From: Bacillus sp. FJAT-27445
GTDB lineage: Bacteria > Bacillota > Bacilli > Bacillales > Cytobacillaceae
DNA length: 64,000 bases
Reading direction: 5' to 3'
NCBI RefSeq assembly: GCF_001510665.1
Contig: NZ_LMTI01000003.1
Coordinates: forward strand, 35,766 to 99,765
Shown: positions 17,971-26,464 of the stretch, one piece after another
Position numbering within the stretch: position 1 is the stretch's first letter
Layout of the letters: each line of letters begins with the position of its first letter
Notes under the pieces: generated by a model
What the model was told of the DNA's origin: nothing
Databases searched by the model: none
Seen by the model: only the letters and a program-made list of their open reading frames with translations
Translations under genes and position numbers: made by a program

Positions 17971-18711
17971 ATGCAAAGAAAAACAGCGATTATTACAGGT
18001 GGAGGCAGTGGATTCGGAAGAGAAACGGCTTTGAAATTGGCCCGGAAAAGGACAAATATTTCTATTGTTGATCTATCCAAAGAAAAAGGGGAAGAAACGG
18101 TTCGACTTTGTAAAGAGCTGGGATGTGAAGCAATTTTTGTACAAGCAGATGTGAGTAAGGTTGAGGATGTTAAAAATTATGTCGCACAAACGGTTGACCA
18201 ATTTGGGAAAATCGATTTATTTTTTAACAATGCAGGAATTTCAGGTTCTGGTGTTCGCACTCTGGAATGTTCTGAAGAAGAATTTGATACCATTGTGGAC
18301 GTGAACCTAAAGGGCGTCTTCTACGGTTTGAAATTTGTAGTGAATGAAATGCTAAAAATCGGGGGAGGAGTGATTGTCAACACAGCCTCACTAGGTGGCC
18401 TGGTCGGAATGCCTACCTTGGGCGCTTATTCAGCAACAAAACATGCTGTTATTGGGCTGACAAAAACCATTGCTGGAGAGTATGGAAGAGAAAATATCAG
18501 AATCAATGCAATTGCCCCAGGTACTAATGAAACACCAATGGTGAGGGCATTCCCTCCAGAAGCTATTAAAGCCATGGCCGAAGCAGTCCCGATGGGCAGA
18601 TTAGGCCAACCTCATGAAGTTGCAGATGTCGTCGCCTTCCTGCTGAGCGAAGAATCTTCCTACATTCATGGCGCGGTTATTTCGATTGATGGCGGAGCTG
18701 CTGCTTTATAA
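17971..18711 (+). CDS. short-chain dehydrogenase/reductase
   Basis: 246 residues from ATG 17971 (RBS GTGGAGTG; the GTG at 17962 is part of that RBS region). Classical SDR: cofactor motif TGGGSGFGRE, D36-type acidic residue in SIVDLSKEKG (NAD preference suggested), NNAG, catalytic S in NTASLGG and YxxxK in YSATKHA, and the C-terminal YIHGAVISIDGG. Substrate not predictable; stands alone between terminators. Confidence 0.92.
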   Translation: MQRKTAIITGGGSGFGRETALKLARKRTNISIVDLSKEKGEETVRLCKELGCEAIFVQADVSKVEDVKNYVAQTVDQFGKIDLFFNNAGISGSGVRTLECSEEEFDTIVDVNLKGVFYGLKFVVNEMLKIGGGVIVNTASLGGLVGMPTLGAYSATKHAVIGLTKTIAGEYGRENIRINAIAPGTNETPMVRAFPPEAIKAMAEAVPMGRLGQPHEVADVVAFLLSEESSYIHGAVISIDGGAAAL

Positions 18712-18861
18712 TACCATTTAGTAAAGGCTCATAAGAAAAGGAAATTTCCAAATGGGTGGGCAACCTTTATAGTTTGGACATTTTTTTAAAAAACTAATGA
18801 CAAAAATAGTACCTTGAACCTTAAAGAAAGTTAGTAATGAGTTTATAGTGAAACAGACTTT

Positions 18862-18893
18862 AAAAGTGGAGCACCGTTTAGCTTCACTTTTTT
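18862..18893 (+). terminator. terminator hairpin after the SDR gene
   Basis: AAAAGTGGAGC (18862-18872) pairs with 18881-18891 (one G:T) and ends in TTTTTT. It lies 150 bases after the SDR stop. Confidence 0.7.
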
Positions 18894-18991
18894 ATCTTAT
18901 TCTAAAGGCAGACCATAAGAGCAAGAAAGAGGACGAAATGTATATCGATTACTTGTTAAAATGGCTCCAATAAGCAATAGGAGGAAATCAA

Positions 18992-19236
18992 ATGAACAAG
19001 ATTCAGGCATTCAACGAGCTGCATTTTTCAAAGGAACAAAAATTACAAAGAATGTACGCGCTCCATTAAATGTATTATCTTTACCATGTCTAACAAATTG
19101 TAATAAGCTTAAAGAATTAGGAGTAAGACGTTTTAGCTTTGGAAATGCCTTATCTGATAAAGTGATTGCCTTTATACAAAAGAATGCTGATCAATTATTA
19201 GAGTTAATGGATACCTCCCATTTGTACGAGAACTAA
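18992..19236 (+). pseudogene. broken isocitrate lyase/PEP-mutase family gene
   Basis: An intact RBS (AGGAGG) and ATG 18992 start MNKIQAFNELHFSKEQ, but the frame stops after 25 codons. In another frame the following bases encode the C-terminal part of the family: APLNVLSLPCLTNCNKLKEL then GVRRFSFGNALS and a helix to the stop at 19236. The catalytic barrel (about 170 residues) is missing, so one internal deletion with frame loss explains it. The product is non-functional. Confidence 0.65.
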
Positions 19237-19265
19237 AACTAGGGCAGGAAAGGCAGTGAAGTTTT

Positions 19266-19838
19266 ATGGTGACTAATATTAACCTAACATTTGAAGAGAT
19301 GTGGGAGAAAATCATCGCATGTGATCGAAAATATGATGGGCTGTTTTTTACTGCGGTAAAAACAACCAAAATATTCTGCCGTCCTTCCTGCAGATCAAGG
19401 AAGCCCCAAAAAATGAATGTTGAGTTTTACCAAGACATGAATGAAGTTGAAAGAGCTGGCTATCGCCCTTGCAAAAGATGCCAGCCAGAAGTTGGGCAAT
19501 CCCCTAATATAGAGCATGTTAGAACCATCACTACGTTCCTGATCAATCATTATAAACAACCTTTGAAATTAAAAGATATAGCTGATCAAGTTGGATTAAG
19601 CCCCTTTTATTTGGAACGTTTATTTAAACAAGAGACCTCTGAGACCCCACGTACTTATTTAGAAAAAATACGCATCGACAAAGCAGCCCACCTTCTTAAA
19701 AACACAACTTTAACGAACCTTGAGATCTGCTATGAGGTTGGATTTCAGAGTCCTTCCAATTTTTATAAAGTGTTCCGAAGCTTAAAAAACTGTTCACCTA
19801 GTGAATATCGAAGGGAACTCGTAAATGAATTGGATTGA
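19266..19838 (+). CDS. adaA: AdaA-type methylphosphotriester-DNA methyltransferase / AraC-family activator
   Basis: 190 residues. The N-terminal Ada domain has the four zinc cysteines C38, C42 (FCRPSC), C69 and C72 (CKRC); C38 is the expected methyl acceptor. The C-terminal half is an AraC HTH pair (KLKDIADQVGLSPFYLERLFK, NLEICYEVGFQSPSNFYKVFR). Family knowledge: self-methylation from DNA phosphotriesters turns it into an activator of the adaptive response. First gene of adaA-alkA-ogt and overlapping alkA by 14 bases. Confidence 0.95.
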   Translation: MVTNINLTFEEMWEKIIACDRKYDGLFFTAVKTTKIFCRPSCRSRKPQKMNVEFYQDMNEVERAGYRPCKRCQPEVGQSPNIEHVRTITTFLINHYKQPLKLKDIADQVGLSPFYLERLFKQETSETPRTYLEKIRIDKAAHLLKNTTLTNLEICYEVGFQSPSNFYKVFRSLKNCSPSEYRRELVNELD

Positions 19839-20733
19839 TTATGAATCTTTTATAGAGATTTATCCTCCAAAGGAATTTAACTTTGAAGAGTGTTTAATTT
19901 TTTTAGGCAGGTCCAATCAGGAAGTGCTCCATCAAATTAAAGGAGACTCTTTATATAAACTAATTAAAGTTAATAAATCTTTAATAGTATGTAAAATAGG
20001 CTTTTTTAATAATTGCTTAAAGGTTGAATTCCCGATAAGCCCCTTATCTAAAAGCAGCCGCAAAATAGCAGCAGAGTATGTTTGGGAATGGTTTGATTTG
20101 GATCAGGATTTAGAAGGATTTTATCAAATGGCTAGCCAAGATAAAATTTTAAGCAAACTTGTTCATAAATATTATGGCTTACGCATTATGTGCATTCCAG
20201 ATTTATTTGAGGCATTAGTATGGGCGATTATCGGACAGCAGATCAATTTAACATTTGCCTACACGTTAAAGAAACGTTTTATCGAACAATATGGTGAAAG
20301 TTTAACTCTCGAAGGAGAAACGTTTTGGTTATTCCCCTCATTTGAAAAAATAGCATCGATAGGCGTGGATGATTTAAGAGTTCTTCAATTTACTGAAAGA
20401 AAGGCTGAATACATCATCTCTATTGCAAATGCTATGTTAAACGGGGAATTATCTAAGGAATTATTGCTTCAAAAAAAAGATTATCAGCAAATACAGAAGT
20501 CGTTATTAATGATAAGAGGAGTCGGAGCATGGACGGCAGATTATGTGATGATGAAATGCCTGCACCATCCTTCTTCGTTCCCTGTTGCGGATGTCGGTCT
20601 GCATAATGCACTAAAGAATCTATTAGGCCTTGAGAGGAAACCAACTATAGAAGAAATAAAAGAATACGCAGTAGATTGGGAAGGCTGGCAGGCGTATGCC
20701 ACCTTTTATCTTTGGAGGTCTTTATATGACTAA
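19825..20733 (+). CDS. alkA: AlkA-like DNA-3-methyladenine glycosylase
   Basis: 302 residues. An N-terminal AlkA_N-type domain (1-110) is followed by the HhH-GPD fold: IIGQQINLTFAYTLKKRF, the hairpin-helix LLMIRGVGAWTADYVMMKC, and the catalytic aspartate D256 in FPVADVGL. It removes 3-methyladenine and related alkylated bases. Its start overlaps adaA and its end overlaps ogt, giving a translationally coupled adaptive-response operon. B. subtilis has the same three genes in two divergent units. Confidence 0.93.
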   Translation: MNWIDYESFIEIYPPKEFNFEECLIFLGRSNQEVLHQIKGDSLYKLIKVNKSLIVCKIGFFNNCLKVEFPISPLSKSSRKIAAEYVWEWFDLDQDLEGFYQMASQDKILSKLVHKYYGLRIMCIPDLFEALVWAIIGQQINLTFAYTLKKRFIEQYGESLTLEGETFWLFPSFEKIASIGVDDLRVLQFTERKAEYIISIANAMLNGELSKELLLQKKDYQQIQKSLLMIRGVGAWTADYVMMKCLHHPSSFPVADVGLHNALKNLLGLERKPTIEEIKEYAVDWEGWQAYATFYLWRSLYD

Positions 20734-21214
20734 ACTATATAAATTGGATTATGAATCACCGATTGGCATAGTAGAAATTATTGGTACTCATGAAGCTATC
20801 ACCTCTATTTTGTTTTCTGAAGAGTGTAAAAAGGTGAATGGCCTACAAGATGAAACTCCTCTAGTTTTAAGAGAATGTTATAACCAACTTGACGAATATT
20901 TTAAAGGCAACAGCTTTGAATTTACATTCCCTTATCAAGTTGAAGGGACTGACTTCCAAAGAACTGTATGGGAAGCTTTAAAAGAAATCCCTTACGCGAA
21001 AACGTGGTCTTATAAGGATATTGCAGTTTCCATTGGAAATGAAAAAGCGATCAGGGCAGTAGGAAGTGCGAATGGAAAAAATAAGTTAAGTATTATTATC
21101 CCCTGTCACAGAGTAATCGGTACAAATGGAACTTTAACCGGTTATGCAGGAGGACTGTGGAGAAAGGAGTGGCTGCTGCAACATGAGAGGTCATTTCAGA
21201 ATGAAAAACAATAG
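20726..21214 (+). CDS. adaB: O6-methylguanine-DNA methyltransferase (AdaB/Ogt)
   Basis: 162 residues from ATG 20726 with TGGAGG at 20712-20717; the upstream in-frame start lies inside alkA and is rejected. The C-terminal domain has FQRTVWEALKEIPYAKTWSYKDIA, the arginine-finger helix AIRAVGSANGKN and the active-site PCHRVIG with acceptor C127. It transfers alkyl groups from O6 of guanine to itself. Last gene of the operon, followed by a strong terminator. Confidence 0.95.
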   Translation: MTKLYKLDYESPIGIVEIIGTHEAITSILFSEECKKVNGLQDETPLVLRECYNQLDEYFKGNSFEFTFPYQVEGTDFQRTVWEALKEIPYAKTWSYKDIAVSIGNEKAIRAVGSANGKNKLSIIIPCHRVIGTNGTLTGYAGGLWRKEWLLQHERSFQNEKQ

Positions 21215-21255
21215 TTGTTCAGTGTTGCCCAAGTTGCAAGACAGCCAGTTAAATG

Positions 21256-21314
21256 AAGGGGACGGCTCATTGTTCTTTCCGCAGGAAAGAGACAATCAGC
21301 CGTCCCTTTTTATA
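21256..21314 (+). terminator. terminator of the ada operon
   Basis: A long hairpin: AAGGGGACGGCT pairs with AGCCGTCCCTTT, with further pairing of the TTGTTCTTTCC/GGAAAGAGACAA arms around CGCA, then T-rich sequence. Confidence 0.9.
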
Positions 21315-21410
21315 ATTTAAAGAAGTGTAGCTGAATTATACTGGCATTTTTGCCAAGTTGTACTCAATACTGGTTCCATTTCCCTGGTTTTGTAACTGTT
21401 CTGTAATCAA

Positions 21411-21581
21411 CCGTTCATACTAGGATAACAATTTTTCTTTATAGTAATATACTTATTGGTATAGGGAATTGATTGAGAAGATGAGCCAAATTATTACAGT
21501 GTGTGACTTTTTTTAACAATATTGCAATTAACCATACATACTTAGGTAATAGTTTTTCTCTATACTAATATACTTATTCGG
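21411..21581 (+). repeat. direct repeat upstream of the GH3 gene
   Basis: A block of about 48 bases at 21411-21460 recurs at 21531-21581 with only a few changes; both share CATACT, TTTTTCT and TAATATACTTATT. The copies are 120 bases apart and lie in the 5' region of the glycosidase gene. They could be paired regulator sites or a small duplication. The rest of this 430-base gap holds nothing else I can support. Confidence 0.6.
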
Positions 21582-21649
21582 TGGCGAGGGAGTGATGAAA
21601 AGCTATATCAAAAATAAAAGACAAATAGGATATAGGGAGAGAGAGTTAG

Positions 21650-24082
21650 ATGTTAAAACGAATTAATTTAATTTTTATGACAGCACTTATTTTACTGTCT
21701 TCATTAGTAATTCCTGCTAATGCGGAGAACGGTGGAACGGAAGGGGCTAAACCCTGGATGAACACCAAGCTCTCTGCTGAAGAGCGCACTGAGCTGCTTC
21801 TTGATGCGATGACGATGGAACAGAAGATCCAGCAAATCGCAATTTCACGCTTCAATGAGAACGATACCGGTGATTCGGTCGTCATCAAGAGGGGCGGTAC
21901 TAGTAAGTACATGAACGGTGAATTCGCACCACAAGGTACCCTTCCCGGGTGTGAATTTCAAGACACAGGCAGGCAAATCAAAGGGATCGAGGAATTCGGT
22001 ATCCCTACAGTACGTATGACCAACGGTGGAACGGGTGTTAAGGGCGGATCGTGCCACAATGACCCATTGGCAACTGGCCTTCCGTCTACCCCAGGTTTGG
22101 CTGCGACATTCGACCGCGAGCTAAACTATGAGGCAGGACGAATTCTTGGTGAGGAGACACGAGCTTTCGCGCATCACGTGTTCCTCGGACCAGGTATGAA
22201 CCTTATCCGTCACCCGTACGGTGGCCGGAACTATGAGTACTTCAGTGAGGACCCTTATTTGACTGGTATCCTTGCGATCGAGCAAACAAAAGGTATCCAG
22301 GATCAGGGAGTCCAAGTCCAGCTAAAGCACATGGCTGGCAACGAACAGGAAACTGAGCGTTGGACGATGGGTGTCCAAGTTCCTTCACAAGCTATGAACG
22401 AATTGTACATGTTGCCATTCGAGATGAACGTCAGAGATGCTGACCCAGCTTCCGTGATGTGTTCATTCCCGGATGTTAACGGTACTTATGCATGTGACAG
22501 TTCTGAACTTCTACAAGATGCCCTACGGAAAAACTGGGGCTTTGACGGATACGTCATGAGTGACCGTCGTGCGATTCACGACACAGTGTCTGCTATCAAA
22601 GCGGGTTTGAATGTCGAGCTCGACTGGGCACCACAGTACTACACTCAAGAGAAGATCCAAGAGGCTCTCGACTCAGGTGCGGTAACTGAGGACGACATCG
22701 ACAACCTACTTCGTCCACGTTACATCAAGATGATCGAGTTTGGCCACATGGATAAGCCTTTCGATAAATTTATGCCGGAAATCGTCGATCCGATGGCTAA
22801 TGGCGCTAGCGCACGGAAGATGGCCGAGGAAGGCTCCGTGCTGTTGAAGAACGACAACGGCTTCCTACCATTAGACGGTGAGCCAAAGTCGATCGCGTTG
22901 ATCGGCATTGATACGTTCGCTGGTGCGGCAAAGATGTCACCTCGCTCTGTTCGTGACGACAATGATTATGTAGTGACTCCATATACGGTCACACCACAAG
23001 AAGGATTAGAGAATGTTATCAAAGAGTTGGGCTACAACACGAAAGTGACGTACAACAATGGCAGTGACCCGAAAGCTGCAGCCAAGTTAGCTGCTGAATC
23101 TGATGTCGTGCTTCTCATGGTCGGCGACAACCCACATGAGACAGTGGACCGTGAAACCCTCGGATTCCCAGCCTTGAACCTAAAATCGGGCTTGGCTGAG
23201 CAAGAGCCGGTAATCGACGCAGTTATGGAAGCTAACCCGGAGAATACTGTTGTGGTACTGAAGACTTCTGGTACGTCAATTATGCCATGGTTGGATAAGG
23301 TACCTGCAGTTCTTCAAGCGTGGTACCCAGGTATGGAAGATGGTAATGCCGTCGCTAACCTACTCTACGGTAAGGTTAATCCATCCGGTAAGCTGCCAAT
23401 GACGTTCGGAGCTACTGAGCGTGAAGCAGCATTCGCGACTGAAGAACAGTACCCTGGAACTCGACAAGATACAGGTAAGGTAGGTGGCCCAGGCCCTTAC
23501 GGTGATGGTAAGTCCGATCAGCTAATCGCTCAATACACAGAAGGTCTTGAGATGGGTTACCGCTGGTACGAAGCAAACAACGTGAAGCCTGTATTCCCAT
23601 TCGGTTACGGTCTGTCGTACACGACTTTCGAGTATGACGATCTTAAGGTGAAGAAGGTCCGTGGTGAAGGCAATGGCAAAAAAGACTCGCTGTCTGGTAT
23701 TGACGTGTCCTTCACAATCACGAACACTGGTGACGTTGCCGGTAAAGAAGCGGCACAAGTCTACCTAACACTTCCGGATGAGGCAGGACAGCCTACAAAG
23801 CGTCTTGTCAACTTCGAGAAGGTTGACCTTGAGCCTGGTGAGAGCAAGCAGGTGACTGTTCGTATTAACCATGCCGACTCCAACCACCCGTTCTCCTATT
23901 TCATTCCGGAAGAACCGGACAATCTTGCAAACTGGGCTGACGGCGAGTGGGCAACTGCTGACGGAAAGTACCGCGTGCATGTCGGTGGTTCTTCAACAGA
24001 CACACCGTTAGAAAAGGATGTCCCGCTGAACTTCAAACTCAGCAAGGACGACAACAAAGGCAAGGGGAACTCTCGTAAGTAG
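21650..24082 (+). CDS. secreted glycoside hydrolase family 3 (beta-glucosidase-like)
   Basis: 810 residues with a clear signal peptide (about 1-25, cleavage near ANA). GH3 N-terminal barrel (about 50-370) with the R/KHMAGNEQE region and nucleophile D305 in GYVMSD; a GH3 C-terminal domain (about 390-640, MLVGDNPHETVDRE); and an Fn3-like domain at the end (about 690-790). It likely releases beta-linked glucose or xylose from oligosaccharides outside the cell. Base composition is clearly more GC-rich than its neighbours, and its 3' hairpins are GC-rich, suggesting horizontal transfer. RBS AGGGAGAGAG precedes the ATG. Confidence 0.93.
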   Translation: MLKRINLIFMTALILLSSLVIPANAENGGTEGAKPWMNTKLSAEERTELLLDAMTMEQKIQQIAISRFNENDTGDSVVIKRGGTSKYMNGEFAPQGTLPGCEFQDTGRQIKGIEEFGIPTVRMTNGGTGVKGGSCHNDPLATGLPSTPGLAATFDRELNYEAGRILGEETRAFAHHVFLGPGMNLIRHPYGGRNYEYFSEDPYLTGILAIEQTKGIQDQGVQVQLKHMAGNEQETERWTMGVQVPSQAMNELYMLPFEMNVRDADPASVMCSFPDVNGTYACDSSELLQDALRKNWGFDGYVMSDRRAIHDTVSAIKAGLNVELDWAPQYYTQEKIQEALDSGAVTEDDIDNLLRPRYIKMIEFGHMDKPFDKFMPEIVDPMANGASARKMAEEGSVLLKNDNGFLPLDGEPKSIALIGIDTFAGAAKMSPRSVRDDNDYVVTPYTVTPQEGLENVIKELGYNTKVTYNNGSDPKAAAKLAAESDVVLLMVGDNPHETVDRETLGFPALNLKSGLAEQEPVIDAVMEANPENTVVVLKTSGTSIMPWLDKVPAVLQAWYPGMEDGNAVANLLYGKVNPSGKLPMTFGATEREAAFATEEQYPGTRQDTGKVGGPGPYGDGKSDQLIAQYTEGLEMGYRWYEANNVKPVFPFGYGLSYTTFEYDDLKVKKVRGEGNGKKDSLSGIDVSFTITNTGDVAGKEAAQVYLTLPDEAGQPTKRLVNFEKVDLEPGESKQVTVRINHADSNHPFSYFIPEEPDNLANWADGEWATADGKYRVHVGGSSTDTPLEKDVPLNFKLSKDDNKGKGNSRK

Positions 24083-24094
24083 GCCCCTGCTCAT

Positions 24095-24200
24095 GGGATG
24101 ACGCAGGCGACCCGGTAGGGGTCGCCTGTGCATCCCGAAGGTGGTGAGCCCGCGGGCCTCGGCGTGATACGCAGAGGCTGCGGGCTCACCGCTTTTTTTT
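24095..24200 (+). terminator. two GC-rich hairpins after the GH3 gene
   Basis: Hairpin 1 (24095-24136) pairs GGGATG with CATCCC and GCAGGCGACCC with GGGTCGCCTG. Hairpin 2 (24143-24190) pairs GGTGAGCCCGC with GCGGGCTCACC and is followed by eight T. Such GC-rich terminators are unlike those elsewhere in the window and resemble high-GC Gram-positive ones. Confidence 0.85.
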
Positions 24201-24309
24201 ATACGCCTCAATTGACAACGAGAGGCTGAGGGGTGCTATTTTGTTATTGAATGCCTCGATATATATTTGTTCTAGTTTTTCTATTCCTCCACAAGGGCTT
24301 TCGCTTAAT

Positions 24310-24774
24310 TTAATATTCTCCTTTAATGACAAAATACGAGCCCCGAATGGTTCCAGCAAGTTTAGACTTCTGCCTTGCAAACTTGAACTTCCCTTCTAAC
24401 TCTTTTGGTACTTCCATTCCCTCGGAAAGCTTAAAGCCAACAGCCCGTTTCTTAGGGTCATCAACCGTATACATGACGTTGACCGAAAGACCATCTTCAT
24501 AAAAGACGTAGGCAATTTTGATATTTTCCACTTGAAAATGCGATGTTTCTAAAGGCTTGGCCGTAAATTCAATGTCACGTTCTTCTTTCAAAATCCGGTT
24601 CACATAATCAAGGGTTTCCTGACTTTCACTCGCTGGTACAACCATGAATTCATGCTTGTATTTGTTCATAAAGTAGCGGGCTTCATTCGCGCGTAAACCG
24701 GCAAGTGCTTCTTCTACAGGTGAGGACTCTAATCCGACTATAGATACATGTTTAAAATCAACGATATAGGACAA
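24310..24774 (-). CDS. small cytoplasmic protein of unknown function paired with a GyrI-like protein
   Basis: 154 residues from TTG 24774, chosen because AAGGAGG lies 8 bases upstream. It begins LSYIVDFKHVSIVGLESSPVEEAL. No signal peptide or TM. The alternating strand pattern with paired halves resembles effector-binding (SRPBCC/GyrI-like) domains, but I cannot name the family. It starts 13 bases after the stop of the upstream GyrI-like gene and is surely co-transcribed. Confidence 0.7.
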   Translation of the reverse strand: MSYIVDFKHVSIVGLESSPVEEALAGLRANEARYFMNKYKHEFMVVPASESQETLDYVNRILKEERDIEFTAKPLETSHFQVENIKIAYVFYEDGLSVNVMYTVDDPKKRAVGFKLSEGMEVPKELEGKFKFARQKSKLAGTIRGSYFVIKGEY

Positions 24775-24787
24775 TCTCCAGCCCTCC

Positions 24788-25267
24788 TTATTTCCTGACA
24801 ACAGGAATCCAGAACTCACCATATACCATGCCGTTTAGCTGCCCCATCTCAACCGCAGCATTTGGCCCGCCAACATAGGCATAATCATTTACTTCTGGCA
24901 AAACTTGGCCAAAGGCAATGCCTGTGAGCGTGTTACTCAATTCTTCAGCTGTATTTGCTTCCCCTTTAACAACCAGGTATTCCCCCTTTGGAAATTGGAT
25001 GATCCTTGTTGCTTCTGGTAATGTTGCCTCTGTCATGACGCCTGCATAATGCATCATCTTGTTATTCACCGCTTCGTTAACGGTAAAAACGTAGTCATTG
25101 GTGGCTAGAGCTTTTAAAGTGTCAAGCCTTCCATCTTCTTTTACAGCCCGCCAAAAGTCTGCTTTTTCTTTGTTAATGCCAGCATAGTCGGTGTAATCAC
25201 TTTTAAGCTCAGTTCCAATACCTAAAACGGTAAAACTATCTTTTTCTTCTATGTTATAATCTGCCAT
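24788..25267 (-). CDS. GyrI-like effector-binding domain protein
   Basis: 159 residues from ATG 25267 (AAGGAAGG upstream). The sequence MADYNIEEKDSFTVLGIGTELKS, later IIQFPKGEYLVVKGEANTAEEL and the C-terminal GQLNGMVYGEFWIPVVRK is the AraC-type effector-binding/GyrI-like fold (integron-associated and SbmC-like proteins). These bind small hydrophobic or peptide ligands. It is divergent from a WYL-type regulator 109 bases away, which probably controls it. Confidence 0.8.
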   Translation of the reverse strand: MADYNIEEKDSFTVLGIGTELKSDYTDYAGINKEKADFWRAVKEDGRLDTLKALATNDYVFTVNEAVNNKMMHYAGVMTEATLPEATRIIQFPKGEYLVVKGEANTAEELSNTLTGIAFGQVLPEVNDYAYVGGPNAAVEMGQLNGMVYGEFWIPVVRK

Positions 25268-25376
25268 GTTCAAAACCTTCCTTTTTAAAAAATTTATCAA
25301 ATGATTTATCTTTTCACTTGATGAATTTATAATAGCTTTAAATCATGTCAAAAAATGATACTGTTTAGGAGTCGCG

Positions 25377-26339
25377 ATGAAAAAAGTTGAACGGATTAAT
25401 ACCATCATGCGGTATATCAACAACCGCGCTCACTTTACAATTTCTGAAATCATGCGGGAATTTAACATCTCCCGTTCGACAGCTATTCGAGATGTCAGGG
25501 AAATTGAAGCCATGGGGATGCCGCTTGTCGCAGAAGTTGGAAGGGATGGGGGTTATTTTGTCATGAACAACTCTGTCCTTCCCACTGTCCGTTTTACCGA
25601 TAATGAGGTCAAAGCTCTTTTTATTGCCTTTATGGCCACAAGGAATCAACAACTCCCATATCTAAAGAGCCGCCAGTCTTTAGCTGAAAAATTACTAGGT
25701 CTAATCTCAGAAAACCAGCAGGATGACCTTGTCCTTTTAAATCAAATCTTGCTCTTTGAGGGCACCAATCCCCATAATCCCGACCTGCTTGATCTGTCAG
25801 ACCTCCCTCACCCTATGTTAGAAAAACTCATCCAAACCCTTCTTTTGGATAGCCATTTATTGATTTCCATTAAAGAAGAGATGGAAATAAAGTCTTATCA
25901 GATTTATCTCTTGCACCTTTATCGTGAGAAAAGCCTTTGGCTGATTGAAGGCTTTGACTTTAAAGAAGAAAAGGGTAAAATTTTTTCTGTCGACAATCTC
26001 ATCGATGTTGAACCATACCCTGCCAACAATAGATGGAGTAAGAAAAAGATTTTAGAAAAACTAAGTAAGCAGGAAGAAGCAATCAACCTAGTCCTTGAAC
26101 TTGGTCCAAAGGCGATAGCCCAAGTCAAAAAATACCATCCTTTAAAAGTTTCAATTTCCTATACAAATCCTTTCCAGACAACAGCCATTTTAAGGACTTT
26201 TATCAATGTCAATAATTCAGAAGAATTGACCGAGATAACAAATTGGCTGCTTTTCCTGGGTAGAGATATCAAGGTTAGGGCAGTACCGGAAGAAGTCTTG
26301 GAAGGTTTACAAGAGAGATTATCCTTATTCTTTCCATGA
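25377..26339 (+). CDS. YafY-type transcriptional regulator (HTH plus WYL domain)
   Basis: 320 residues. An N-terminal HTH (residues 1-60: RINTIMRYINNRAHFTISEI, then MREFNISRSTAIRDVREIEA) is followed by a WYL-like ligand domain (about 140-225, with YLLHLYREKSLWLIEGFD) and a C-terminal WCX-like extension. Such proteins usually repress a neighbouring gene and respond to a small ligand. The short gap to the divergent GyrI-like genes suggests these are its target. Confidence 0.88.
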   Translation: MKKVERINTIMRYINNRAHFTISEIMREFNISRSTAIRDVREIEAMGMPLVAEVGRDGGYFVMNNSVLPTVRFTDNEVKALFIAFMATRNQQLPYLKSRQSLAEKLLGLISENQQDDLVLLNQILLFEGTNPHNPDLLDLSDLPHPMLEKLIQTLLLDSHLLISIKEEMEIKSYQIYLLHLYREKSLWLIEGFDFKEEKGKIFSVDNLIDVEPYPANNRWSKKKILEKLSKQEEAINLVLELGPKAIAQVKKYHPLKVSISYTNPFQTTAILRTFINVNNSEELTEITNWLLFLGRDIKVRAVPEEVLEGLQERLSLFFP

Positions 26340-26464
26340 GTAGTGGCGGGTAAAACCCAAATCATTTCACCGTTCCGCAAATAGAGCAGTTTTGAAAAAA
26401 TTCCGTATGTGTAAACAACCGGTGTTCGACTTAAAATAGTATAAAAGAAAGGTGGCAGCCCTTT

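Noticed and set aside
18900-18972. Short in-frame stretch ending in YIDYLLKWLQ before the PEP-mutase remnant
   Set aside because: About 25 codons without start, RBS or recognisable family; could be chance.
24186-24380. 64-codon minus-strand frame between the GH3 gene and the next gene
   Set aside because: It overlaps a better-supported gene and runs into the terminator; no RBS.
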